Source: Siphlonurus alternatus
Lineage: Eukaryota; Arthropoda; Insecta; Ephemeroptera; Siphlonuridae
DNA: 64,000 nt
Direction: 5' to 3'
Assembly: GCA_949825025.1 (NCBI GenBank)
Contig: OX463786.1
Coordinates: 11,646,387 to 11,710,386, forward strand
The first letter of the stretch is position 1; every line of letters begins with the position of its first letter. Positions 23,501-29,809 of this stretch are shown in pieces. Below the pieces are notes generated by a model that saw nothing but the letters and a program-made list of their open reading frames with translations, did no database searches and was not told where the DNA came from. The position numbers and the translations under genes were made by a program.

Positions 23501-25346
23501 CATTATTCAATTTCCAAAATGCAAAACGAATGAGATTCAAGACTTTATTTCAACACGTTTATAGAATGAATTACGGTAAACATAATTATCTCCTGTTACT
23601 CTAGGCAATTAGCAAATTACAATGCATGCTGTGATAATGTAAATAATAAATCTTACAAATGACCTTCTCAGAACAGTAATTGTCGACACATATCTTCAGT
23701 AGCAGAACTGACTGTGTATGAAAACATCATTGAAGATCAGTCAAAATTATACGCCCATAAAAACAATTCCACTATATTATAGTATATGAATGCAATTTTT
23801 TTAAAAAATTTATTGAAAAAAAAAAAAAAAAATCCATAATTCCCTTTTTCTGAACTCAAATAATTCTCTATATTGCAAAAAGTAATAATACAAAAAAATA
23901 TAATTTACAGTATATATTTCTACTTGAAATATGCATGATATTGGGAGTTAGCTACAGAAGTCAATGGCCCCTCAAGGCCAACATTTATGGCCAAGTGATG
24001 AATTAATACTGTTACTGAGAACAGCCAAGCCACTGTTTGAAAATCAATAACTTGGATGCCATGTATTTACTATGAGAAATTTTTTAGTATCATTGTGTTT
24101 TACCAATCCATAAAAAATGTACAAAAAAATAGTTTTTGCATATCTTATATTTTAAGTATACTATCTCATTACTTTAAAAAAAAAATAGGCTAATTAGGCA
24201 TTTCCTGGATTAAAAGTAGGTCATAAACACCTACTTTCATTATGATAACAATTAACATTTCTCATTACAAAATATAAAGTTAGTTTTGATGAGTCATCCA
24301 TAATAAACAATATTATAGAACTCTTTTTAATACATAGTAAAAATTGTAAACATTAATTAATGTTATCAGAAAATGAATGAATATGTTGGTAATTATTTAT
24401 ACATAATCTATTTGCATAACAATTTATTATCAACATACGCTTAGAGATAAGAAGAAAACAAATATAATCTTTTCCCCCGCCCCCCTTCCTACACGTTTAA
24501 AAGAGGGGAGGGAGGGGGAGTAACAACATTGACAATAAACATGTTGGTACCAGCATTATGAAACCCCTCTTTGAATGGAGTCAAATTACTATCTAAAACA
24601 GGTTGGAAATAATTCTTGGAGCTTTGCATAATTTATACTGCTCTAACAATCACTTTTCATTCATTGTTCATAACAATTAACAAAGGAGATGGCTGAAAAA
24701 AAAAAAGCAATAAAAAATGGAACAATGATGTGCTAGCATAATAAAAATTATATTAGCATAAAATCTATGCACAAAATGTAATTTGCAATAAAAAGGCACT
24801 TCATAATATATAAATTTAAAGTTAGAAACAGATAATAGTTTAAGTATGCATCCTGCATAATATTATTACAATAGCTAAAAATTCAGGTAAAAAAAAAAAA
24901 AAGGGACTTCACAAAGCTTATTCTACGAAATGCCACAAAGTTAATTTTAATTAATACCGGTAATTATTTTTGGGAGAAAATGGCTATCTCACCTGTAGAA
25001 TGTCATCAACGCTAGGTCCGATGACGCTAGGTCCCATAACTTCTTCTAATTTTGGGGGGAACGATCTCTCCTCTCCATCCTCTGTAGTATGCATATAAAC
25101 GTCCTGGAGACTCGAGACGAAGAGATTCACATCTTCCTCGTCGTTCTGTTTACCAGGTTGTTGTTCTGTACACTTTCCCTGCAAGGTTGATGTTGTCGTT
25201 GCCGTGGCAACCTCGTCATCAGTCCCCCCCTGGCGTAACTGCCTACCACAAGTATCGGAATCCAGCTTGGGACAATTCTTAACGTCGTTGCTCAAACTGC
25301 GTTTACGATGTTCGGCTGATAATTCTGTAGTTAATGCAGGAGCCAT
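3694..25346 (-). CDS. nsl1: NSL complex scaffold NSL1 (KANSL1 orthologue), 16 coding exons, 1020 aa
   Basis: Sixteen exons join in frame: 24993-25346, 23078-23230, 22235-22405, 20140-20275, 17448-17562, 12072-12338, 11296-11486, 10582-10732, 10013-10203, 8812-9030, 8421-8534, 7884-8067, 7240-7490, 6315-6556, 5056-5169, 3694-3903 (3063 nt with stop). The family protein is the nuclear scaffold of the MOF/KAT8 non-specific-lethal histone H4 acetyltransferase complex; human KANSL1 is about 1105 aa. Diagnostic matches are MAPALT at the start as in human, [30 protein letters not shown], a CRTRP segment like the WDR5-binding motif, and [11 protein letters not shown] followed by [10 protein letters not shown] in the PEHE domain that contacts MOF. 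The start ATG at 25346 is chosen because the conserved MAPALT begins there; the frame is open upstream. All introns have GT-AG ends. Ten introns carry a C/D snoRNA. The weakest junction is the acceptor of exon 6, which lacks a strong pyrimidine tract. Confidence 0.93.
5056..5169 (-). CDS. nsl1: nsl1 coding exon 15
   Basis: 38 codons, phase 0-0. Encodes [20 protein letters not shown] then [13 protein letters not shown]. Human KANSL1 has TFPL in a comparable place. Acceptor TTCAG and donor GTGAGT are good. Confidence 0.88.
5659..5732 (-). ncRNA. Box C/D snoRNA, U38-like, copy in nsl1 intron 14
   Basis: 74 nt, host-sense. Terminal stem TTAACCTTC/GAAGGTTAA (9 bp with flank), C box ATGATGT, guide CAGTTCTGCTA directly before D' CTGA, degenerate C' TGTGTAG, D box CTGA. 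It sits 489 nt from the 3' splice site. The downstream flank AAGCTGCATTACAAATT is shared with the intron 6 and 7 copies. Confidence 0.88.
6315..6556 (-). CDS. nsl1: nsl1 coding exon 14, Ser/Pro-rich tail
   Basis: Encodes a proline- and serine-rich segment with [20 protein letters not shown]. No domain. Ends in phase 0 at GTAAGA. Corresponds to the disordered C-terminal part of KANSL1, where human has SPxSP-type repeats and WERRTFPL. Confidence 0.88.
6858..6931 (-). ncRNA. Box C/D snoRNA, U38-like, copy in nsl1 intron 13
   Basis: Same 74-nt sequence and boxes as the intron 14 copy. The outer stem pair here is a G-U wobble. About 150 nt of 3' flank (towards 6705) resembles the flank of the intron 7 copy, so both descend from one duplicated intron segment. 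Confidence 0.88.
7240..7490 (-). CDS. nsl1: nsl1 coding exon 13, rest of PEHE domain
   Basis: Begins by completing KWRVAEV and encodes [20 protein letters not shown] then ELEERKKF, matching human ENEEIEDLSDAAFAALH followed by EEMERARW. After that comes a basic Ser/Arg-rich tail. Confidence 0.95.
7884..8067 (-). CDS. nsl1: nsl1 coding exon 12, start of PEHE domain
   Basis: Encodes [19 protein letters not shown] and [15 protein letters not shown], the hallmark of the PEHE domain shared by NSL1 and MSL1, which binds the HAT domain of MOF. The nearest match is human KANSL1 (SSFDINNIVIPMS, TRVEKLQYKEILTP). Leaves in phase 2 inside the conserved TP(K/S)WR. Confidence 0.96.
8421..8534 (-). CDS. nsl1: nsl1 coding exon 11, basic/AT-hook-like
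   Basis: 38 codons, phase 1-1. Encodes [19 protein letters not shown] then [13 protein letters not shown]. The RGRP core flanked by basic residues resembles an AT-hook; DNA binding is inferred. Confidence 0.88.
8812..9030 (-). CDS. nsl1: nsl1 coding exon 10
   Basis: Low-complexity basic region: many Gln, Arg and Ala, then [14 protein letters not shown]. Phase 1 in and out, with CTGCAG acceptor and GTAAGT donor. The minus-strand frame fits the reading frame on both sides. Confidence 0.88.
9413..9486 (-). ncRNA. Box C/D snoRNA, U38-like, copy in nsl1 intron 9
   Basis: 74 nt with intact C, D' and D boxes and guide; outer pair A-U (AACCTTC/GAAGGTT). One base differs between D' and D (TTGACAA for TAGACAA). 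A piggyBac-like MITE begins only 12 nt to the right, upstream of the snoRNA in transcript sense. Confidence 0.88.
9499..9863. mobile_element. Palindromic piggyBac-like MITE with TTAA target duplication
   Basis: 365 bp, an almost complete hairpin: GGTAGAGATAATACGCATCA on the left, its near-complement on the right, and a perfect inner palindrome around 9615-9755. It is flanked by TTAA at 9495-9498 and 9864-9867. No ORF. Inserted in nsl1 intron 9. Confidence 0.88.
10013..10203 (-). CDS. nsl1: nsl1 coding exon 9, Cys-rich segment
   Basis: Encodes a segment with CC and PCILCF cysteines followed by [16 protein letters not shown]. The human counterpart has PSCALCG and ERLSQLDSCVHPVLAF. Cysteine spacing hints at metal binding but I cannot show it. 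Confidence 0.9.
10582..10732 (-). CDS. nsl1: nsl1 coding exon 8, WDR5-binding-like motif
   Basis: Encodes [20 protein letters not shown]. Human KANSL1 has AARTRPVLSCKKRRLV at this place, a WIN-type arginine motif that inserts into WDR5 (family knowledge from memory). The residue before the key Arg is Cys here instead of Ala, still a small side chain. The motif's conservation suggests the WDR5 contact is kept. Confidence 0.9.
10879..10952 (-). ncRNA. Box C/D snoRNA, U38-like, copy in nsl1 intron 7
   Basis: 74 nt identical in boxes and guide to the intron 13 and 14 copies. 146 nt from the 3' splice site, the shortest spacing of the set. The flank between the snoRNA and the acceptor resembles that of intron 13. 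Confidence 0.88.
11296..11486 (-). CDS. nsl1: nsl1 coding exon 7, [14 protein letters not shown] helix
   Basis: Encodes [20 protein letters not shown] and [17 protein letters not shown], closely matching human [21 protein letters not shown]. The correct acceptor is CTGCAG before TTGTAAGC; using the AAG seven bases further in breaks the frame. Leaves phase 1 at GTCAGT. Confidence 0.92.
11674..11747 (-). ncRNA. Box C/D snoRNA, U38-like, copy in nsl1 intron 6
   Basis: 74 nt, outer pair G-C. The C box reads ATGATGG, one further step from RTGATGA than the other copies; the same change is in the intron 3 copy. Guide, D' and D are intact. 187 nt from the acceptor. Confidence 0.86.
12072..12338 (-). 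CDS. nsl1: nsl1 coding exon 6 with the FDSDV..SSSGG motif
   Basis: Encodes [18 protein letters not shown], a Leu/Pro stretch, then [18 protein letters not shown], matching human FDSDVTDSSSGGESD. The frame fixes the acceptor at AACAG before TTCTGG; the nearer-to-consensus acceptor at TTTTACAG (upstream) would introduce a stop with the phase-2 exon 5. The donor is CCTAT before GTGAGT. Confidence 0.82.
12607..12770. repeat. Hairpin repeat in nsl1 intron 5
   Basis: Left arm GGTGGAAAAACCCTGACTTT and GCAGAATAGCCCCAGGC; right arm GCCTGGGGCTATGCAC and AAGTCAGGGTACACC. A short MITE-like foldback without ORF. Confidence 0.65.
14121..14475. repeat. Tandem ~75-bp repeats, left arm of nested palindrome
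   Basis: About four diverged units, each with CTAGAAGTGCTCAAATCG-like and CCCCGACGAGAAGTTT-like motifs. The same units recur inverted at 15420-15740. Confidence 0.75.
14954..15124 (-). pseudogene. Possible captured terminal exon inside the 2.8-kb transposon
   Basis: The central, non-repetitive part of the element holds a 56-codon minus-strand frame ([19 protein letters not shown] through [16 protein letters not shown] to TGA), preceded by a good acceptor (AATTCCAG). Composition is less AT-rich than the surroundings. I recognise no family. It could be a gene fragment picked up by the transposon, or chance. Confidence 0.3.
15420..15740. repeat. Tandem ~75-bp repeats, right arm of nested palindrome
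   Basis: Inverted counterpart of the array at 14121-14475, with the AACTTCTCGTCGGGGTT core repeated and CTTCTAGAAATGATCAAA between units. Confidence 0.75.
16937..17014 (-). ncRNA. Box C/D snoRNA, U38-like variant, copy in nsl1 intron 5
   Basis: 78 nt, with a 4-base insertion in the loop between D' and D. The stem has a C to T change that still pairs as U-G (ACAACTTTC/GAAGGTTGT). C, D', guide and D are intact. It lies outside the 2.8-kb transposon in the same intron. Confidence 0.84.
17448..17562 (-). CDS. nsl1: nsl1 coding exon 5
   Basis: Continues the helical region ([17 protein letters not shown], then [17 protein letters not shown]). Only this frame is open. It leaves in phase 2 at GTAAGT and is followed by the largest intron (5.1 kb), which holds the 2.8-kb palindromic transposon. 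Confidence 0.87.
17603..18424. mobile_element. hAT-like non-autonomous element, 822 bp
   Basis: Terminal inverted repeat CAGTGGCGTAGCCA with its complement TGGCTACGCCACTG, flanked by the 8-bp duplication ATCTGTAG at 17595-17602 and 18425-18432. CAG-starting ends and 8-bp duplications are typical of hAT. G/C runs sit next to both ends. No transposase ORF. In nsl1 intron 4. Confidence 0.88.
18751..18824 (-). ncRNA. Box C/D snoRNA, U38-like, copy in nsl1 intron 4
   Basis: 74 nt with consensus boxes and guide, outer pair G-C plus one further T-A pair. An 822-bp hAT-like element sits in the same intron, 327 bp away, without disturbing it. Confidence 0.88.
19432..19749. mobile_element. Long-hairpin MITE (TGACGTCA-core family), copy in nsl1 intron 4
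   Basis: Inverted halves share GAATTTTTTCAGATTTTTTT, a GGGAACTATTTTTAAAAAAT tract and TTCAATAATT, with GTGACGTCA and GGCGGCAC near the loop and AAGGATAGG at the centre. It belongs to the family seen at 38226, 46759, 51989, 58171, 59735 and 61037. Confidence 0.8.
20140..20275 (-). CDS. nsl1: nsl1 coding exon 4, basic helical segment
   Basis: Encodes a charged helix ([20 protein letters not shown], then [11 protein letters not shown]) corresponding to the human KANSL1 region with RRQADIESRARRLQKRL. Enters phase 0 and leaves phase 1 at a GTGAGC donor. Confidence 0.9.
20440..20497 (+). repeat. Poly(A) run of ~57 bp in nsl1 intron 3
   Basis: Uninterrupted A tract. It could be an old retroposon tail, but no recognisable element precedes it. 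Confidence 0.9.
21190..21600 (-). mobile_element. Unclassified transposon fragment, interrupted by a hairpin MITE
   Basis: Sequence outside 21248-21349 matches 54230-54510 (both include GGGACGAC, TTTTGCCACCAGAGCAGAGA, CTTTCACGCGACAG and AACAACGAGCAGAAGACTTT). The copy at 54 kb is uninterrupted. In nsl1 intron 3. Confidence 0.75.
21248..21349. mobile_element. ~100-bp palindromic MITE
   Basis: Inverted halves CTACGTTTACATGATGGTGT and its complement, plus GGATCCGTTGACGACG and complement. The homologous empty site at 54.24 kb reads AACAAACCATTGTTTATAAT; here ATT is present on both sides of the insert, consistent with a 3-bp duplication. Confidence 0.82.
21710..21783 (-). ncRNA. Box C/D snoRNA, U38-like, copy in nsl1 intron 3
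   Basis: 74 nt, outer pair G-C. C box ATGATGG and a C' change (TGTGTCG). Guide CAGTTCTGCTA, D' and D are unchanged. Confidence 0.86.
22235..22405 (-). CDS. nsl1: nsl1 coding exon 3, second copy of the duplicated exon
   Basis: 57 codons, phase 0-0, so skipping it leaves the frame intact. It encodes [15 protein letters not shown], then [20 protein letters not shown], then an insertion rich in S/E/Q before SPIPQVPQ. It parallels exon 2 throughout apart from that insertion. The acceptor GTCAG and donor GTATGT fit. Confidence 0.88.
22893..22966 (-). ncRNA. Box C/D snoRNA, U38-like, copy in nsl1 intron 2
   Basis: 74 nt, consensus boxes and guide, 9-bp terminal stem GTGACCTTC/GAAGGTCAC. It lies only 111 nt from the 5' splice site, between the two duplicated coding exons. 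Confidence 0.88.
23078..23230 (-). CDS. nsl1: nsl1 coding exon 2, first copy of a duplicated exon
   Basis: 51 codons, phase 0-0. It encodes [14 protein letters not shown], then [13 protein letters not shown], then [14 protein letters not shown]. It is clearly paralogous to exon 3 (SGGK.G.GSGS, ML.LL.SDL.LL, DMAGL, IPQ..Q), so one of the pair arose by exon duplication. The acceptor is CCCAG and the donor GTATGG. Confidence 0.88.
23662..23737 (-). ncRNA. Box C/D snoRNA, U38-like variant, copy in nsl1 intron 1
   Basis: 76 nt and the most divergent copy: a 2-base insertion between C and guide, and changes around C'. The stem is GATCTTC/GAAGGTC with a retained U-G pair. Guide, D' and D are unchanged, so it may still be functional. 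Confidence 0.82.
24993..25346 (-). CDS. nsl1: nsl1 coding exon 1 (residues 1-118)
   Basis: Begins [13 protein letters not shown], closely matching the start of human KANSL1 after its first three residues. The rest is acidic and low in complexity, ending VDDILQ at a GTGAGA donor, phase 0. An open frame continues about 46 codons upstream and could be joined to the MCVMAPQ-encoding exon at 26908-26963 through a weak AAG acceptor just before it, giving a longer N-terminus. Confidence 0.9.
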
Positions 25347-25777
25347 TGTATTACTAATGACATAAATTCTCTTAGTTGAAACATTTGAATCAATAATATT
25401 TTTACTTTTATTGTTATTATTATTTTTTATGTATATTTTTTTATTAATGGGTTGCCCCAAACTAGAGGCAGATATTAGTCCCATTCATCTAATAAATCTG
25501 TATCGACATAACTTCTTTTTCTTGTAATAAATATTAAGAAGTCTGTATGATAACTTTAAATTTAAATGCTAATTTTCTTTGTTTAATTTTAGCACATAAT
25601 AGGCAGATTTGCCCCTCCCCTAAAATAAACTGATGTAAGAATTGCAAGATATTACGTAATTTACACTTTTTTTAACTAATACACTTGTAAACACACTAGA
25701 TATATCACTGGTTAAATAGAGTTAATGTTGAAACTTGACTTCTTTGATGTAGTTAACGTTTCTTGAACGACTTCCTC

Positions 25778-25838
25778 TGATGCGACCGGCGGCGGCTTTC
25801 GCGCGCGCCAATCACCGCTTCATAACCGGGTCGTAACT
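25778..25838 (-). promoter_or_regulatory. GC-rich block with inverted CCAAT, candidate nsl1 promoter
   Basis: A short island rich in CG dinucleotides (GGCGGCGGCTTTCGCGCGCG, then CCAATCA) in otherwise AT-rich DNA, about 430 bp upstream of the nsl1 ATG. Initiation here would need no 5' intron. Inferred from composition only. Confidence 0.35.
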
Positions 25839-26277
25839 TTTTTCTTCGTAATTTTCTGTCCTCAGAAACTCCAGTTCTTATCCAAGATAATATCCGATTC
25901 TCAATTTTGGTTTTCCTACAAGAAATTATTACAAACATTAATAATATTTAAAAGCCACTTGATAATGTTATTAACCTTTTAAATATCTCATCACGTGCAT
26001 CGATTTTATACGAAATAAAAACAAATTTTCACTTCTACCGGCACACAAAGTATTTTAAAAATTGCCAAAAAATGTAAATTAAATTTTAAATACGAATTTA
26101 CAGCATTAAATATTAACGTAATTAAAATAAATTAATTTTTTCACCACGTGATCGAACTCAATACGAAACGACATCGCCGCGATAAAAAAAAAAAAATACG
26201 ACTTGTCGCATTAATTTACAACATTCGAGCGGTTCTAAAACTATGCATTTTTATCAACTAAATTAATAAATGCTTAC

Positions 26278-26460
26278 CACAGGAATGTAATAAAGACAAA
26301 GTTAGGGGTGGTATATGTTTATATCCCTTCTTCTAGCGTAAATTTTCCCCTACGAAAGTTGCAATCGCTCCACGCAATGGCGGAACTCGCAGGGAAATGC
26401 GCTGAAAAAGCGCCCCCGTTGCCAGGCGCGGCGAAATCATGAACCTCCTGCAGTAACTGA
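26278..26460 (-). promoter_or_regulatory. nsl1: Candidate alternative first exon/promoter of nsl1
   Basis: A GC-rich block (26360-26440) followed on the minus strand by a clean donor (TGTG before GTAAGC at 26272-26277). It looks like a 5' UTR exon that would splice to the exon containing the ATG at 25346. Confidence 0.4.
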
Positions 26461-26907
26461 AGCGTCAAATAACTTTCTTTATAACATATAAACTGCACTG
26501 CATTACCCTCATAACTCCATTTATAATTAAATCTAGTGAAATAAATTTTGTTTTACATCTGTATTCTTTGAATTTACATCTTTGGTAAGTCATAATTTAA
26601 AAAAATTAGTTTCTGACAAATTAGATGCTCATATGACTCACTAGTCTGAAATTGCTACACCCCTCTAGGAGGCAATTGCTGATTGGCTGACGTTTCGCTA
26701 CTATTTAAATTTACCGCTGACCCACTAAATTAAAAGCTTATTTTTTAAATTACGATAATAATTCGTAATAAAATAGAAGCAGTATATTCAATTTAATTTT
26801 TTTCATAAAATACAACACTTACTTATTGATAAAAATGCATAATTTTGTTGCTATTCTACCATCAACACGCATTTATAAAATTTCCTAAAGGGGGGTACGC
26901 TCATTAC

Positions 26908-26963
26908 CTGGAATACCAACCCAGTTTGTGGCGCCATCACACACATGGCGGCAGCCTGCCAAA
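26908..26963 (-). CDS. nsl1: Candidate upstream nsl1 exon with its own Kozak-like ATG
   Basis: A 56-nt exon with a good acceptor (TTTGTTTCTAG) and donor (CCAG before GTAATG). GCCGCCATG gives MCVMAPQTGLVFQ ending in phase 0, which would join in frame to the open frame before MAPALT if the AAG acceptor near 25377 is used. Otherwise it is an untranslated exon with a small upstream ORF. No family match. Confidence 0.4.
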
Positions 26964-27999
26964 CTAGAAACAAACACAGAACATAAGGCACGATTCAAAA
27001 AAATTTACCTCAAAAACTTAAAAAATATTGAAAAATATAAAGCATTTTAGATTAATGTACATTAAAACCAATTTGAAAACCAAGACAAAGGTTTAATACA
27101 ACTCTCTTGGTTATCATTTGTGGTCTTATAAACATAACAGAAGCAAAAAAACAGAATCTCCACTCTATACAGATGTGGCAAAATATCTCAAATAAATTTA
27201 TATTTTACCAATGATTCATGTAGGCCAAAGAGGCAAATTAGACTCTGAGCTCCTAATCATGAATCCTGACTCCTTATTTCTACACAAAGAGCCGTTTAGC
27301 TCATGCTTTGAAGACATTCTCAATCGAGAAGGCTGGAACGATGAGCGAACGAACACTGTCCACACTAGTTGCATGGACTGCGGCTGCAAAGTAAAAATAC
27401 ATTAGAATGAGTTACTTAGCAAACAAATAGGCTGAAATCAAAGGTTCAGTGCCTAACACCAAAGAAAAACATCTGATATGTAATAATCTAGCACTAAAAA
27501 GTGGATTTCACGCTTTAACTAACTATTAATAAAATTGGACAGATAGATTATCTAAACTAAACCCATCTACACATAAAATCAGATACAAAATAATGAAAAA
27601 TTCAAAATTCAATCTGCCATAAAATTTGGTAAAATATCTTTGCAATCCCAGCATCCTTGAGTTATTCGAAGAACAAAAAAGTTAAAAACAGGTGCATAAA
27701 TTGCATGTACACTTAATAATTAAGTTTAACACAAGTTTTACCTGTTAAATATCCAATTAATTTTGCGGGGCGCCCGATGAAATTTGCCCAGCTGACTGTT
27801 TTGCGCTCAACAGCTGATGAAGACTGCCCGTCAACTTCTGAAACATTTTCGCAAACTTTTGTAATGTTTCGCAACTAAACTGCGTTAAAATTTATCTATC
27901 CTACACAAAATATATAATATCATTTATACACAACACAATACGCCTAAAATAATACTTTTTTTATTTATTATTGAAAGTTTCCAAAAATATTTTACTTAC

Positions 28000-28150
28000 C
28001 CGAAAAAGGTCAACCAAACAGCCACAGGACAACAAATACGTGCGCCGCCTTGCGGCAAAACACCGGCCAATCAGGAACGGTATCTTCTGTGACGTATGTT
28101 TACAAACTTTTGTGGCGCGTATTTTTGAGGTGCTTTCAATCCATGACCAT
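28000..28150 (-). promoter_or_regulatory. nsl1: Candidate distal first exon and promoter of nsl1
   Basis: A CG-containing block with GATTGG (inverted CCAAT), TACGTCA, and a perfect donor (TTCGG before GTAAGT at 27994-27999) on the minus strand. It could splice to 26908-26963. The start site cannot be fixed from sequence. Confidence 0.45.
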
Positions 28151-29484
28151 GACGTCCATGTTTAAAATTAAAATTAAAATTTAAAATTTTAAAATTATTA
28201 TTCAGTTTTAATCACGAATGATATTATTTTATAATTATGACATTTGTTACAAAATTATAAGAAACTTTTAATACTAGGAATATAAATATGTGCAAAGAAC
28301 TTTTTAATGTATATAATCTGACAAATCTAACATCAAATATTCAGAGGCAATTAAATTACAGTATCTCTAAAAAAATTAATTAATATTAATAAAATATACG
28401 TGTATTAATTATAACTACTCCGTTCGTCTATCAGCAGTCCATATTCAGGACTACACTTGGACCCCATCATACAGGTTCAATAGCAATCATATATTATATA
28501 TATAATATACAGCAAGTGTCAGCCAGAAGATCTTTGAGAATGTTCTGGTTATACGCGACAGTATTAATTAGAAGATATCTTTTATCTTTTTGATGATCGA
28601 ATTACATTCATAAAAATATAAATATTATAATATATTATAACATATTTGCATATCGCCGCGCCTATATCGGTATATATTTAATACAGGTAAATAAACAAAT
28701 AAGTAACAATTTGTAATAAGTAACAATTTGTAATAAGTAACAATTTGTAGTTATATTAAAATTAGTAGTTTATATTGATGTATACTTAAATTTTATGATT
28801 GTAAAATAAATTCATACAGTAATGTTCATGAGACTTTTTGAATGTATAAAATGTATACATTGAATGTATATATATATACATATATATATATATTATATAT
28901 ATACATATATATATATTATAAATACATATATAGTTAAGACAAACACTGGTTTTATAAGTTGTCATTGCATCAAGAATATTCATAATTTCAAAGTATTTGA
29001 TAATTGTAATCTCTAATCTGTTAATACTTTTAATTGAAGCCTGGTTAGAGTGAATGTTGATTTGATTTTGTTAAATTATCATCAATTGGACTGACTTTAT
29101 TGCCCCCTCCCCCCTGACTTTTTTATGAATCTATACCTTATACCTATGTGATCACACTATTAATCTTAAATTAATTACTAATGATCAAATAATTAATAAA
29201 ATAAACAAAGATCCACCTTGATTTCCAAATCAGGAAACACTACATCATCTATATGAGACTATTATATGATTTAATTTTGCAGAATTAGTAGAAGTATCAT
29301 ATATTTACCGAGTGACGGACACCATTACGTGCTTTTTATCTTTAAATTTCATTGATAACAACGTTCGGAACTGGGTAGGGCTTATCTGGCTTCACGGAGG
29401 GATAAAGAGCTAAAGTTTATCTGAAACTGCCTCACTAATAAGTGAAGCGACAGACTGCACATAATAAAGAAAAGTATTAGCATC
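28151..29484. other. Intergenic region between nsl1 and the EB gene
   Basis: AT-rich. It holds a 17-bp tandem repeat (AATAAGTAACAATTTGT, about three copies, 28699-28750) and a TATA dinucleotide tract (28865-28930). The two genes diverge from here. No ORF of note, no clear TATA/initiator pair. Confidence 0.6.
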
Positions 29485-29548
29485 ATGGCAAAGTATCTTA
29501 CTGTTGTTTTGTGCCTTGCATTTGTGGCAATTTCTTCTGTAAATGCAC
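29485..29548 (+). CDS. EB gene exon 1: signal peptide
   Basis: 21-residue hydrophobic signal ending SSVNA, donor GCAC before GTAAGT, phase 1. The ATG context is ATCATGG. No clear core promoter is visible upstream. Confidence 0.85.
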
Positions 29549-29763
29549 GTAAGTACTTAATTTTTTTATAACTTTTTGTGTTAAATCTCAATTTCTTATT
29601 CTCTAAACAGTTATAATAAAAATTAGCTTCAAATAAATTAAATATATATATGGTAAAATGTGTGAGCTTTTATTGGCAGCTATAAGTCTAAAACGTGGAT
29701 GAGATTATTGAGGAATTAATAGAGGCTTCAAGTCAGCTGATTTTTTGGTGCTCCCACCCGCTA

Positions 29764-29809
<46 letters not shown>

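Noticed and set aside
5659..23737. Ten conserved 74-bp repeats as a MITE family or CRISPR-like array
   Set aside because: The matching ends resemble terminal inverted repeats, but copies share one orientation, occur once per intron of a single gene, lack target duplications and have C/D boxes at the correct places.
27211..27405. 64-codon plus-strand frame with a CMDCGCK end
   Set aside because: Single isolated frame without homologue, promoter or splice sites; near chance expectation.
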